The translations under genes and the position numbers were made by a program. Below the pieces are notes generated by a model. It was not told the DNA's origin. It did not search any database and saw only the letters and a program-made list of their open reading frames with translations. A stretch of DNA of 64,000 nt from Bradyrhizobium sp. WBAH42. Lineage in GTDB: Bacteria > Pseudomonadota > Alphaproteobacteria > Rhizobiales > Xanthobacteraceae. The stretch spans positions 6,705,001 to 6,769,000 of the forward strand of contig NZ_CP036533.1 in the NCBI RefSeq assembly GCF_024585265.1. Reading direction: 5' to 3'. Positions 8,060-18,476 of this stretch are shown piece after piece (within the stretch, counting starts at the first letter, position 1; every line of letters starts with the position of its first letter).

Positions 8060-8713
8060 CTACCCTTCCGACAGGCCGTAACCGGCCATGCGCTGGCGGA
8101 CCCGTTCGATCTCCTCGCTCGGAAGCAGCGGCGGTTGTCCGATCTGCAGACAGCCGTGATATTGCCGCGCCAGCGTCTCGACCTCGACCGCCAGCCACAT
8201 CGCCTTGTCCAAGGTCTTGCCGATGGCGATCATGCCGTGATGGTCGAGCAGGCAGGCCAGGCGGCCCTCCAGCGCCCGCACCGCATGCTCGGACAGCTCC
8301 GCCGTTCCGAACGTCGCGTAGGGCGCGCAGCGGATGCTGTCGCCGCCCGCCGCCGCGATCATGTAATGCACGGGCGGGATCTCCATGCCCATGATCGCCA
8401 GGATGGTGCAATAGGTCGGGTGGGCGTGCACGACGGCGTTGACGTCGGGCCGCGACTTCAGGATGTCGCGATGAAAGCGCCATTCGCTCGACGGCTTCTG
8501 GCCGGGCGCGTGCGAGCCGTCCATGGCCATGAAGACGATCTGCTCCGGACTCATGGCCTCATAGGGCACGCTGGTGGGCGTGACCAGGAGCCCGTCCGCA
8601 TGCCGGACGCTGATATTGCCCGATGTGCCCTGGTTGATGCCGAGCGCGTTCATGCGCCGGCAGGCCTCGATAATGGCCTGTCTCTTGGCGAGCTCGTCCG
8701 CTGTCAGCGACAT
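8060..8713 (-). CDS. Class II aldolase/adducin-family protein
   Basis: A 217-residue cytoplasmic protein of the L-fuculose-phosphate aldolase / ribulose-phosphate epimerase family. GTSGNISVR near residue 30 is the family's phosphate-binding segment. HAHPTYC and the later LLDHHGMI supply the zinc-binding histidines, and SSEWRFH carries the expected acidic residue. The substrate cannot be read from sequence; sugar phosphates and methylthioribulose phosphate are family options. The ATG at 8713 starts the conserved domain, and upstream in-frame residues look non-coding. It is followed closely by the ClC gene on the same strand. Confidence 0.88.
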   Translation of the reverse strand: MSLTADELAKRQAIIEACRRMNALGINQGTSGNISVRHADGLLVTPTSVPYEAMSPEQIVFMAMDGSHAPGQKPSSEWRFHRDILKSRPDVNAVVHAHPTYCTILAIMGMEIPPVHYMIAAAGGDSIRCAPYATFGTAELSEHAVRALEGRLACLLDHHGMIAIGKTLDKAMWLAVEVETLARQYHGCLQIGQPPLLPSEEIERVRQRMAGYGLSEG

Positions 8714-8820
8714 GTCGCTTTCCTGTCGAAGGGCTTGTTGGACCGGAAGTACGTCAAAGCAACGTGACAGTGCAAGCGAAAGCGTCCCGGATCCTGCCGC
8801 CAAGCCCTAGGGCAAACTGT

Positions 8821-8907
8821 CCGGACCGCCGCGACCCCGTTGATGACGAACTGCACGGAATAGGCGGCGAGCCTCATGCCAAGGACGCGCGAGAGCACGG
8901 CATTTCC
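8821..8907 (-). pseudogene. Remnant of a MarC-family membrane protein (C-terminus)
   Basis: Translating the minus strand gives GNAVLSRVLGMRLAAYSVQ followed by FVINGVAAVR. This strongly resembles the last transmembrane segment of MarC/UPF0056 proteins (R..G..LAA.AVQ...NG). No upstream coding continuation is visible, so only about 29 residues survive. The match is from memory of the family and rests on one short segment. Confidence 0.42.
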
Positions 8908-9018
8908 GCAACCGCTGGCCGACCTGGTCTGACGCCGCGGGCCGCGGCCGCATGGAACGAGGCTTCGGCCGCCGACTTAGCTCAGCGTGACAGCAATGGA
9001 CAATTGTGGAGACCCATC

Positions 9019-9225
9019 ATGAGCGACAGTGGAGTTAGCATGCTCTTGGGCCACGCCTCGGCCCAGATGCTTTGGCTCTGGTTCATCGGCGCGTTCGTGC
9101 TCGGCGCGGTCCTCGTCTACGGGGTGATGAAGGCCGGCAACTTGCGCCGCAGCGAGCGCGCACGCCTTGATCGCGCAACGGAAGAGCGCCAGCGTCAGGA
9201 AGACCCTTTCAAACGCCCGACCTGA
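9019..9225 (+). CDS. Small single-pass membrane protein
   Basis: A 68-residue protein with one strong transmembrane helix (residues ~17-39, MLWLWFIGAFVLGAVLVYGV) followed by a charged, basic cytoplasmic tail rich in Arg, Glu and Gln. GTGGAGACCC precedes the ATG as a possible ribosome site. No family is recognised. It sits in front of stress-type genes (DUF892, Hsp20, Lon), which is the only hint of function. Confidence 0.65.
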   Translation: MSDSGVSMLLGHASAQMLWLWFIGAFVLGAVLVYGVMKAGNLRRSERARLDRATEERQRQEDPFKRPT

Positions 9226-9323
9226 GCGCGGTTGCAGTTTGGAACTTTCGTTCTCCGACGGCTTTGATCGGCCGAGGATTGAGGAAGGCGAGGCCTTCCC
9301 GTGTCGCCTCATGAGGAGGACGT

Positions 9324-9890
9324 ATGGCTAAACGAGCGAAGAAACGCACGACAAAGAAGACCGCGGCGCGCCGGCCGCGTCCGGCGCCGAAGATGCTCAG
9401 CGACCTGTTTCTGGAGACGCTGAAGGACATCTATTTCGCCGAGAACAAGATCATCAAGACCCTGCCCAAGATGGCCAAGGCCGCGAATTCCAAGGAGCTT
9501 GCGGCCGCCTTCAACAAGCATTTGCGCGAGACCCAGGGCCAGGTCAAACGGCTCGACCAGATCTTCAAGATGCTGGGCAAGCCGGCACGCGGCAAGCCCT
9601 GCGAAGCCATCAACGGCATTGCCGACGAGGGCGCCGAGATCATGAAGGAGTTCAAGGGCGCGCCAGCGCTCGATGCCGGACTGCTCGCGGCAGCGCAGTC
9701 GGTCGAGCACTACGAGATCTCCCGCTACGGCACGCTGCGCACCTGGGCCGAGGAGCTCGGCATGCAGGACGCAGCAAGGCTGCTCCAGGAGACGCTGGAC
9801 GAGGAAGAAGCGACCGATCGGACGCTGACCGAGCTCGCCACCTCCGTGATCAACCTCGAAGCGGAAGAAGAGTACCGCGCAGCGGCCTGA
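9324..9890 (+). CDS. Ferritin-like DUF892 (YciE-type) protein
   Basis: A 188-residue protein with a lysine/arginine-rich N-terminal tail (residues 1-22) followed by a four-helix ferritin-like DUF892 domain. Typical features are LSDLFLETLKDIYFAENKI, the SVEHYEISRYG segment with iron-coordinating Glu and His, and LLQETLDEEEATD near the end. YciE-like proteins are stress-induced and bind a di-metal centre; the precise reaction is unknown. The basic tail is unusual and may bind nucleic acid (inference). A GAGGAGGACGT ribosome site precedes the ATG. Neighbours are stress chaperone and protease genes. Confidence 0.9.
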   Translation: MAKRAKKRTTKKTAARRPRPAPKMLSDLFLETLKDIYFAENKIIKTLPKMAKAANSKELAAAFNKHLRETQGQVKRLDQIFKMLGKPARGKPCEAINGIADEGAEIMKEFKGAPALDAGLLAAAQSVEHYEISRYGTLRTWAEELGMQDAARLLQETLDEEEATDRTLTELATSVINLEAEEEYRAAA

Positions 9891-10045
9891 CCGCGCGCCC
9901 TGCCAATGAACGGAACGTCGCGGCCGCATGCCGCGGCGTTCGCTTGCCTTGATCGCACTGCGGCGCATGGCACGTGCGCGCCACCGCACTGGATTTCCTT
10001 GGAACCAGCCCCATATGCAGGCTTTCCCAGCCCCGAGCCCGCATC

Positions 10046-10429
10046 ATGCAACCCAAAAATCCCCTCGACTGGATGCTGTCCGAAGCCCTGGACTCGCTGA
10101 CCCGCGCCGATCGGCTGCGCCAGCAGTTCGGCCGCCAGGAAGCCTGCTGGGAACCGCCGATCGACGTGCTCGAAACCGAGCGTGAGCTCCTGATCCTTGT
10201 CGCACTTCCCGGCGTCAATCCGGACAATGTCGAGACCGTCATCCATGACGGCGTTCTCGTCATCTCGGGTCAGCGCACGCTCCCGCCGGAGCTTCGCAAC
10301 GCCCGCATCCATCGGCTCGAGCTGCCGCAGGGCCGCTTCGAGCGCCGCATCGCGCTTCCCCTCGGCCGCTACGCCATCAGCCGCTTCGTGATGGACGGCT
10401 GCGTCGCACTGCGCCTCGCGAAATCCTGA
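10046..10429 (+). CDS. Hsp20/alpha-crystallin small heat-shock protein
   Basis: A 127-residue protein with an alpha-crystallin domain covering nearly its full length. WEPPIDVLETERELLILVAL starts the domain, GVNPDNVETVIHDGVLVISG forms the central strands, and a FERRIALP segment precedes the last strand. The N-terminal region is short and there is almost no C-terminal extension, so it may form smaller oligomers than classical Hsp20. It holds unfolded proteins in the cytoplasm. The lon gene begins eight bases after its stop, indicating co-expression of chaperone and protease. No strong ribosome site precedes the ATG at 10046. Confidence 0.88.
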   Translation: MQPKNPLDWMLSEALDSLTRADRLRQQFGRQEACWEPPIDVLETERELLILVALPGVNPDNVETVIHDGVLVISGQRTLPPELRNARIHRLELPQGRFERRIALPLGRYAISRFVMDGCVALRLAKS

Positions 10430-10437
10430 GGTCGATC

Positions 10438-12816
<2,379 letters not shown>

Positions 12817-12821
12817 AGGCG

Positions 12822-12977
12822 ATGAAGAAACTGCTGGAAAGAGCGAAGCGATCGCGGAAGACGCAGCGGCTGCGCCAATTGCTCGATCGGGCGATCGACC
12901 GGATTCGCGATACGCTCGCAGGATCCGAGCCGCGGCTTCAGCCTGTTACGGTCCGGGTGAAGCGCCGCAAGGGTTGA
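12822..12977 (+). CDS. Small basic protein downstream of lon (51 residues)
   Basis: An ATG five bases after the lon stop opens a 51-residue frame starting MKKLLERAKRSRKTQRLRQL and ending VRVKRRKG. It is highly basic and probably helical, with an RAIDRIRDTLAGSE middle section. GAAGGC precedes the start, so translation could be coupled to lon. The frame ends before the rho-independent terminator at 13014-13041, which fits a third gene of the hsp20-lon operon. No family is recognised; it could bind nucleic acid or be a non-coding frame. Confidence 0.5.
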   Translation: MKKLLERAKRSRKTQRLRQLLDRAIDRIRDTLAGSEPRLQPVTVRVKRRKG

Positions 12978-13013
12978 GCCCTCCGTCTCAGGCCCTCGCG
13001 GCAGCCCCAGACA

Positions 13014-13041
13014 AAAGGCCCCCTCGTTCGAGGGGGCCTTT
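13014..13041. terminator. Bidirectional rho-independent terminator
   Basis: AAAGGCCCCCT and AGGGGGCCTTT form an 11-bp perfect stem around a CGTTCG loop, with A-rich and T-rich flanks on both sides. It lies between the convergent lon operon and the HU gene and can serve both. Confidence 0.9.
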
Positions 13042-13047
13042 GCGTTG

Positions 13048-13350
13048 TTAGCCCACGGCGTCCTTGGCGGCCTTGACCGGGCGGGCGCGGACGATCTTCC
13101 GGGCCGGCTTGGCCTTGAACATCATCTCTTCACCCGTGAACGGGTTGGTGCCCTTGCGCGCCTTGGTCGCGGGCTTCTTGATGACCACGAACTTGGCGAA
13201 GCCCGGCACCAGGAACAGGCCGTTCTTCTTGAGCTCCTTGTGGCCGACGTCGGTCAACGTCTCCATGACGTTCTTGACGTCACGCTTGGAAAGCTCGGTG
13301 GCGGTCGCAATCTTTTCGATCAACTGCGATTTGGACATCTGGGTTGGCAT
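13048..13350 (-). CDS. HU-family DNA-binding protein
   Basis: A 100-residue histone-like protein. The N-terminal helices (MSKSQLIEKIATATELSKRD) and the DNA-gripping arm with GTNPFTGEEMMFKAKPARK match HU/IHF proteins. A lysine/alanine-rich C-terminal tail (VRARPVKAAKDAVG) is longer than in E. coli HU, as in many alphaproteobacteria. The arm motif reads NPFTGE rather than NPQTG. The ATG at 13350 follows an AGAGGAGACACG ribosome site; longer in-frame extensions are spurious. It bends and compacts DNA. Confidence 0.93.
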   Translation of the reverse strand: MPTQMSKSQLIEKIATATELSKRDVKNVMETLTDVGHKELKKNGLFLVPGFAKFVVIKKPATKARKGTNPFTGEEMMFKAKPARKIVRARPVKAAKDAVG

Positions 13351-13694
13351 CGTGTCTCCTCTGATTCGTTGCCGGTTGCATATTAGACCAACCGTTGAAG
13401 GCCTATAGCCTTCTGCACAGTTTTGTCGCGAAATTACGGGCTTTTCTGGCCTGCTGTGACAAAAAACCCTGCTTTTTAGCACCTTCCGGAGCGGAGGAAG
13501 CCTCGGGCAGCGGTTTTTGCCTTGTTTCAAAGGCCCGCACGACATCTTGCTAGAACTGATTCGCCGCTTTCGACAAGCGACGACCGGCCTCTTTGTGAAA
13601 GCAGACGCATGTTTCACCCTGAAAAATAAGGGTCGGATCGCAGGTCGCCGGTCTTCCTCCCCGTAAAAACGGGGAGAAAGTGAGGGGCGACTGG
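13351..13694. other. Leader region of the HU gene; no gene
   Basis: About 340 bases lie between the HU start and the thiolase stop, both on the minus strand. The half nearest HU is AT-richer than its surroundings and must contain the HU promoter, although no single -35/-10 pair stands out. A fragment of repeat family A (CTTCCTCCCCGT...ACGGGGAG) lies at about 13652-13686. Confidence 0.5.
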
Positions 13695-14927
13695 CTAGAC
13701 GCGCTCGATGATGATGGCTGGCGCCATGCCGCCGGCGGCGCACATGGTGACGAGACCGCGCTTGAGGTCGCGCCGTTCGAGCTCGTCCAGCACGGTGCCG
13801 ATCAGGATCGAGCCGGTGGCGCCGATCGGATGGCCGAGCGCGATCGAGCCGCCGTTGACGTTGACCTTGGCCCGGTCGAGCTTGAGGTCGCGGATATATT
13901 TTTCCGCCACCACCGCGAAGGCCTCGTTGATCTCGAACAGGTCGATGTCGTCGATGGTGAGGCCCGCCTTGGCCAGCACCTTGCGCGTTGCCGGTCCCGG
14001 TGCGTTCAGCATCAGGGTCGGCGAGTCCCCCATGTTGGCCATCGCGACCACGCGGGCCCGGGCTTTGAGCCCATGGGCCCTGGCGTAAGCGGGCGAGGCC
14101 AGCAGGATCGCAGCAGCGCCGTCGACGACGCCCGAGGAGTTGCCAGCGTGATGCACGAAGTCGATGTCGAGATCAGGGTACTTTTGCAGGATCAGGCCGC
14201 GATAGGTCGTGCCCTTGTCGTCGAGCGCGTAGTCCGCGATCGCCGGAAATGCCGGCTTCAGGCTGCTGAGGCCTTCCATCGTGGTCTGCGGCCGCGGGTA
14301 TTCTTCGTGGTCCAGCGCCAGGCTGCCGTCCTCGCGGTGGACCGGCACGAGGCTCTTCTTGAAGTGGCCGTTCGCGATCGCATGCGCGGCGCGCTTCTGG
14401 CTCTCCAGCCCGAGCGCGTCGACGTCCCTTCGGGTGATGCCTTCCAGCGTCGCGATCGCATCGGCGCAGACGCCCTGATGCGACTGCGGATGCCGTGCCC
14501 GCAGGCGCAGATTGCCGCCGTCCATCATCATCGGGCCGCCGCCGCGGCGTCCCTCCATCGACATCATCTCGCAGCCGCCGGCGATGACGAGGTCTTCCGC
14601 ACCCGCCATGATCGAGGATGCCGCCATGTTGACGCTGGTGATGCCGCTCCCGCAGAAGCGGTCGAGCGTCACCGCGCTGGCACGTACGTCGTAGCCGGCA
14701 TCGAGCGCCGACATGCGGCCGAGATCGCCGCTCTGCGTTGCCACCTGCGCGCTGCAGCCCCAGACGATGTCGTCGACATCAGCGGTGTTGATGCCGGTGC
14801 GATCGGCGAGCGCGCGCAGCACGGTTGCGCCGAGCTGCTGCGGATGAATGCCCGACAGGGCTCCCTTGCCGGCCTTGCCGATGCCCCGCGGGGTCCGGCA
14901 GGCATCGATGATCAGCGCGTCAGCCAT
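13695..14927 (-). CDS. Thiolase (acetyl-CoA C-acyltransferase)
   Basis: A 410-residue thiolase with all catalytic elements: nucleophile Cys92 in DRFCGSG, the NEAF motif, the GHPIGATG histidine loop near the C-terminus, and the second cysteine in CAAGGMAP. It cleaves or forms acyl-CoA by thiolysis or Claisen condensation. Acyl chain specificity cannot be read directly. The start ATG at 14927 matches the family N-terminus (ALIIDACRTPRG). It stands alone, bounded by repeats, with no beta-oxidation partner next to it. Confidence 0.94.
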   Translation of the reverse strand: MADALIIDACRTPRGIGKAGKGALSGIHPQQLGATVLRALADRTGINTADVDDIVWGCSAQVATQSGDLGRMSALDAGYDVRASAVTLDRFCGSGITSVNMAASSIMAGAEDLVIAGGCEMMSMEGRRGGGPMMMDGGNLRLRARHPQSHQGVCADAIATLEGITRRDVDALGLESQKRAAHAIANGHFKKSLVPVHREDGSLALDHEEYPRPQTTMEGLSSLKPAFPAIADYALDDKGTTYRGLILQKYPDLDIDFVHHAGNSSGVVDGAAAILLASPAYARAHGLKARARVVAMANMGDSPTLMLNAPGPATRKVLAKAGLTIDDIDLFEINEAFAVVAEKYIRDLKLDRAKVNVNGGSIALGHPIGATGSILIGTVLDELERRDLKRGLVTMCAAGGMAPAIIIERV

Positions 14928-15009
14928 TGGCGTCGTCCCTTTGTTTATGGGTGTTGAAGACGGTTTTGAATAAGGGGGAGAGTGGAGTCAATGCACGGCG
15001 CCTTCTTCG

Positions 15010-15153
15010 CCTCTCCCCGCGTGCGGGGAGAGGCCGGATTTTACGCGCAGCGGAAAATCCGGGTGAGGGGGAGCTTCAGCAAGGACGGCGACAGATGGAC
15101 TCGCGGAGAGAGCCCCTCACCCCTGCCCTCTCCCCGTAAGAACGGGGAGAGGG
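15010..15153. repeat. Dispersed compound palindrome, family A, copy 2
   Basis: Hairpins CCTCTCCCCGC-GTGCGGGGAGAGG at the left and CCCTCTCCCCGT-AAGAACGGGGAGAGGG at the right bracket the shared core TGGACTCGCGGAGAG and CCCCTCACCC. It sits between the thiolase start and the beta-glucosidase stop, immediately after the latter's coding end. Confidence 0.85.
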
Positions 15154-15160
15154 AGAAGAG

Positions 15161-16624
15161 CTACGCCCCCGCCGCGTTCTTCGCGATCACGTTGCGGTAG
15201 AAGCTGGCGCTGAGTTTTGCCGTGCGGACCTGGGTGTCGAAATTGACGTGGTACAGCCCGAAACGCTTGTTGAGGCCATACACCCACTCGAAATTGTCCA
15301 TCAGGCTCCAGAGGAAATAGCCGCGCACCGGCACGCCTTCGTCGGTGGCGCGCTGGAGCTGGGCGAGATAGTTGCGCAAATACATGATGCGGTCGGTGTC
15401 GTAGATCTTGCCGTCGGGCGACACCACATCGTCGCCGGAGGTTCCGTTCTCGCTGATGTAGATCGCGTCCGTCTTCCAGATCTTCGCCGCCAGCTTCGGC
15501 ACCCAGTAGATCGTCTCTGGCCCGACGCGCAGCCAGTCCGAATTCATGTGCGGAAACGATTTCGGGATCGGCAGCGGCTTGAAGCCCGCGCCCTGGTCGG
15601 ACGCCACCACATAGTTCTGCGGCGCGTAGATGTTCAGGCCGAGGAAGTCGACCGGCGAAGAGATGATCTTGAGCTCCGCGTCGGTGTATTTCGGCGCGTT
15701 GGACCCGGCGTATTTCAGGAATGCATCGGTATAGCGGCCCGTCATGATGACGTTGAGATAACCGGCATTCATCTCGCGTAGCGCGATCTCCGCGGCGCGC
15801 ACGTTTTCCGGCGTGTCGAACGCAGGCGCGCAGGCATCGATGTTCTCCGCCGGCCCCACCCTGGTGCCGCGGCGGCCATGGGCGCGCACCGCCTGCACCG
15901 CGAGCCCGTGCGCCAGCGCGCTGTTGTGCCTGATCTGGTTGACGTCGGCTTGCGGCAGCTTCAGGCCCGGCGCGTCGATGCCGATGCCGTAGCCGAAATA
16001 GACGAAGCGCCCGCTCTCGTTCAGCGTGAACACGTTCCTGACCCGGTCGGTGAGGTGCGCGGCGACATAGGCCGCGTAGTCGCCGAAGATCTTGCAGGTC
16101 TCGGTCGAACGCCAGCCGCCGAAACGGTCCTCGAGCGATTGCGGCAGATCCCAATGATAGAGGGTCAGCCACGGCTCGATGTCGTTCTTCAGGAGCTCGT
16201 CGACCAGACGATGGTAGAAGTCGAGCCCTTTCGGATTGGGCTTGCCGTCGCCGTCGGGAAACAGCCGCGGCCAGGCCACCGAGAAGCGATAGGCCTTGCA
16301 GCCGAGCTCCTTGATGAGGGCGATGTCCTCCTTGTAGCGGTGATAGTGCTCGTTGGCGCGGTCGCCGGTGGTGCCGTCCTCGATCTTGCCGGGGATGCGG
16401 ACGAACTTGTCCCAGATCGAGGCCCCTCGCCCATCCTCCTCGACCGCGCCCTCGACCTGATAGGACGAGGTCGCCGTGCCCCAGAGAAAGCCCGCAGGAA
16501 AGCCGCCTGCATTGCGCGGCGGCCGTGCCGGCTTGGCCTCGACCGCCTCAAGGGGACTCGCAATCCCGGCTGCGGACAATCCCGCCAGCGTGGCAAACCG
16601 GCGGCGCGAGACCCCATCCGTCAT
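15161..16624 (-). CDS. Exported glycoside hydrolase family 1 beta-glucosidase
   Basis: A 487-residue GH1 enzyme preceded by a twin-arginine signal (SRRRFATLAGLSAAGIASP, residues 6-24), so it is probably folded before export to the periplasm. The GH1 barrel starts at FPAGFLWGTATSSYQVEGA. The acid/base glutamate is Glu203 in TLNES (usual motif T(F/L)NEP; Ser replaces Pro) and the nucleophile is Glu392 in ISENG. It hydrolyses beta-glucosides or related sugars, perhaps plant glycosides. Tat export of a GH1 enzyme is not typical of E. coli-like homologues. The start at 16624 is chosen because it begins the Tat signal. Confidence 0.93.
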   Translation of the reverse strand: MTDGVSRRRFATLAGLSAAGIASPLEAVEAKPARPPRNAGGFPAGFLWGTATSSYQVEGAVEEDGRGASIWDKFVRIPGKIEDGTTGDRANEHYHRYKEDIALIKELGCKAYRFSVAWPRLFPDGDGKPNPKGLDFYHRLVDELLKNDIEPWLTLYHWDLPQSLEDRFGGWRSTETCKIFGDYAAYVAAHLTDRVRNVFTLNESGRFVYFGYGIGIDAPGLKLPQADVNQIRHNSALAHGLAVQAVRAHGRRGTRVGPAENIDACAPAFDTPENVRAAEIALREMNAGYLNVIMTGRYTDAFLKYAGSNAPKYTDAELKIISSPVDFLGLNIYAPQNYVVASDQGAGFKPLPIPKSFPHMNSDWLRVGPETIYWVPKLAAKIWKTDAIYISENGTSGDDVVSPDGKIYDTDRIMYLRNYLAQLQRATDEGVPVRGYFLWSLMDNFEWVYGLNKRFGLYHVNFDTQVRTAKLSASFYRNVIAKNAAGA

Positions 16625-16699
16625 CGATGCTGCTCCACTTCTCTTCGTTTCGGGCCGGCACAATGAACAGTTCCGGGCGATTTGAGAAGCGGGTGGATT

Positions 16700-17653
16700 C
16701 TAGCGTCGACTTGCTCCGATTGAACCGACCAAGACCTGCATCAGCCACTCAATGCCGGCGTCTCTCATCGCCGCCTTGGTTGCGATGGCCCGGATCGTGT
16801 CCGGTTTGCGCGCGAAAGGCAGCTCGACGAACACCAAGCCGAAACGGCGCGCGTGGTGCTCCACCAATCGGCGCGGCAAGGCTGCGATCAGGTCAGACCC
16901 GGAAAGCTGGGCAAGCGCCATCATGAAATTCGGGACCGTCAAGGCGATGCGGCGTCGGAGGCCGCGCTTGGCCAACATGTCGTCGACGAAACCGCGCGGT
17001 TCACCGCTGAGAGAGACCAGCAGATGTTGCGATTGCGCGAAGGCCGCATGGGTTGGCGCTTTTGACAAGCGATGTCCCTTGCGCATGGCCAGCACAAACT
17101 CCTCCTCATAGAGGCTGCGCGCCTCGAACCGCGGTGATACCGAAGGCAGCGGCAACATTGCGACGTCCAGCTCGCGTCTTTCCAGCATGTCGAGGCATTG
17201 CTGCCAAGGCTCTCCGATCGCGCCGTCGCGCGGCGCCGGCATCAGGTGGATCAACCCGATGTCTATGTGCGGCGCGGCAGCTGCGATCGATCGCAACAGC
17301 GGACCGGTAGCCGAGACCAGCACCGCATCGGGTGCGCCAATGGTGAACCTGCGGCTGCTCTTTTCGGGGTCGAACGGCGTAGCCGAGCCGAACAGCTGTT
17401 CGACGCGCGCGATGATCTCAGCCACCGGCTCCCCTAGCTCCAAGGCCCGTGCCGTTGGAACGACGCCCTTCGGGGTCCGCAGAAACAGCGGATCGTTCAG
17501 CAGAAGCCGGAGCCGGCCGAGCGCATGGCTGACGGCCGACGGTGTCAGGCTCAGCCGAGCGGCTGCGCGCGCCACATGGCGCTCTTCCAAAACCACGCGG
17601 AAGAGCACGAGGAGATTGAGGTCGATCCTGGATAAATCAATTTGGTTCAGCAT
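16700..17653 (-). CDS. LysR-family transcriptional regulator
   Basis: A 317-residue LysR protein. Residues ~8-67 form the winged HTH (LNLLVLFRVVLEERHVARAA, LTPSAVSHALGRLR) and the rest is a periplasmic-binding-like effector domain starting near FTIGAPDAVLVS. It resembles the NodD/NahR/LinR-like subgroup in its N-terminus (DLNLLVLF). It is divergent from the exported SnoaL-like protein at 17736 and probably controls it and itself. The inducer is unknown. Confidence 0.92.
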   Translation of the reverse strand: MLNQIDLSRIDLNLLVLFRVVLEERHVARAAARLSLTPSAVSHALGRLRLLLNDPLFLRTPKGVVPTARALELGEPVAEIIARVEQLFGSATPFDPEKSSRRFTIGAPDAVLVSATGPLLRSIAAAAPHIDIGLIHLMPAPRDGAIGEPWQQCLDMLERRELDVAMLPLPSVSPRFEARSLYEEEFVLAMRKGHRLSKAPTHAAFAQSQHLLVSLSGEPRGFVDDMLAKRGLRRRIALTVPNFMMALAQLSGSDLIAALPRRLVEHHARRFGLVFVELPFARKPDTIRAIATKAAMRDAGIEWLMQVLVGSIGASRR

Positions 17654-17658
17654 GTTGC

Positions 17659-17680
17659 TGAAATCATATCGCTGGATTCA
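17659..17680. promoter_or_regulatory. Candidate LysR operator
   Basis: TGAAATC and GGATTCA (17659-17665 and 17674-17680) form an imperfect inverted repeat in the 82-base gap between the divergent LysR and SnoaL genes, six bases before the LysR start. Position and dyad shape fit a LysR site; there is no experimental support. Confidence 0.3.
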
Positions 17681-17735
17681 TCGGGATCAAGGCTCCATGG
17701 ATGAGCTCGCACGTCATTCGACCAGGAGCTGTGAA

Positions 17736-18308
17736 ATGACCAGGAGACCGCCCGGAGCGAACAAAAGCCCAGATTCTCAGCAGATCTCGCGGCGCTCGAT
17801 GATGGCCGCTACGGCTGCAATTCCACTGTCCGTTCAGCTGTCGGCCGATGCGGCGGCTCAGAACGAGGCGCTAACGGCTCTCGTTGAGCGCGCTCGGCAG
17901 AAAAATGCCGCCTTCATGCGGGGCGACATGGATCGCTGGTCCAGGCTTGTTGGCATTGCGCCGGATTTCACGCTGATGCAGCCCTTCGGCGGCCCGGCAA
18001 GCCGCGGATTTGACGCCAGCCCCGAGCGCCTTGCTGCGCTATCGCGATACTTCAGGGAAGGCAAAACGGAACTCGAGGTTTTGCAGACCTATGCATCGGA
18101 CGCGCTCGTCGTTCTCGTCATGGTCGAGCGCCAGCGCGCCGAGGTGGGCGGGCTGCCGGCCCAAGACTGGTCGCTGCGCGTGACCGAAGTCTACCGCAGG
18201 GACGGCACGGATTGGCAACTCGTGCACCGTCATGCGGATCCGCTGGTCCGAAGCATCACCTTGAAACAGGCGGCGATACTCGCCCGGGGCTGGCCAGAGG
18301 AAGAATGA
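17736..18308 (+). CDS. Exported SnoaL/NTF2-like protein
   Basis: A 190-residue protein with a Tat-like leader (ISRRSMMAATAAIPLSVQLS, residues ~20-40) and an NTF2-like fold of about 120 residues. FMRGDMDRWSRLV and the final strand TEVYRRDGTDWQLVHRHADP are typical of the SnoaL/ketosteroid-isomerase-like group. Such domains act as isomerases, hydrolases or ligand binders; no catalytic residue assignment is safe. AGGAGCTGTGAA precedes the ATG at 17736; an in-frame ATG at 17697 is a weaker alternative. It is divergent from the LysR gene. Confidence 0.8.
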   Translation: MTRRPPGANKSPDSQQISRRSMMAATAAIPLSVQLSADAAAQNEALTALVERARQKNAAFMRGDMDRWSRLVGIAPDFTLMQPFGGPASRGFDASPERLAALSRYFREGKTELEVLQTYASDALVVLVMVERQRAEVGGLPAQDWSLRVTEVYRRDGTDWQLVHRHADPLVRSITLKQAAILARGWPEEE

Positions 18309-18476
18309 CGAAGCGCCGCAGATGAGCTGGATTCGAGCTGACGCGAGATCTTGTCCGACATGTGATGCTGCCCCCGCGATGGTTGTTGCAGCCCGTACAA
18401 TGACGGGTCAGGGGAATTTGAGAAGCAGTGGGGCAGACGAGGCAAATATGCCGAAGAGCGCCCCTGCTCCCAGGCG

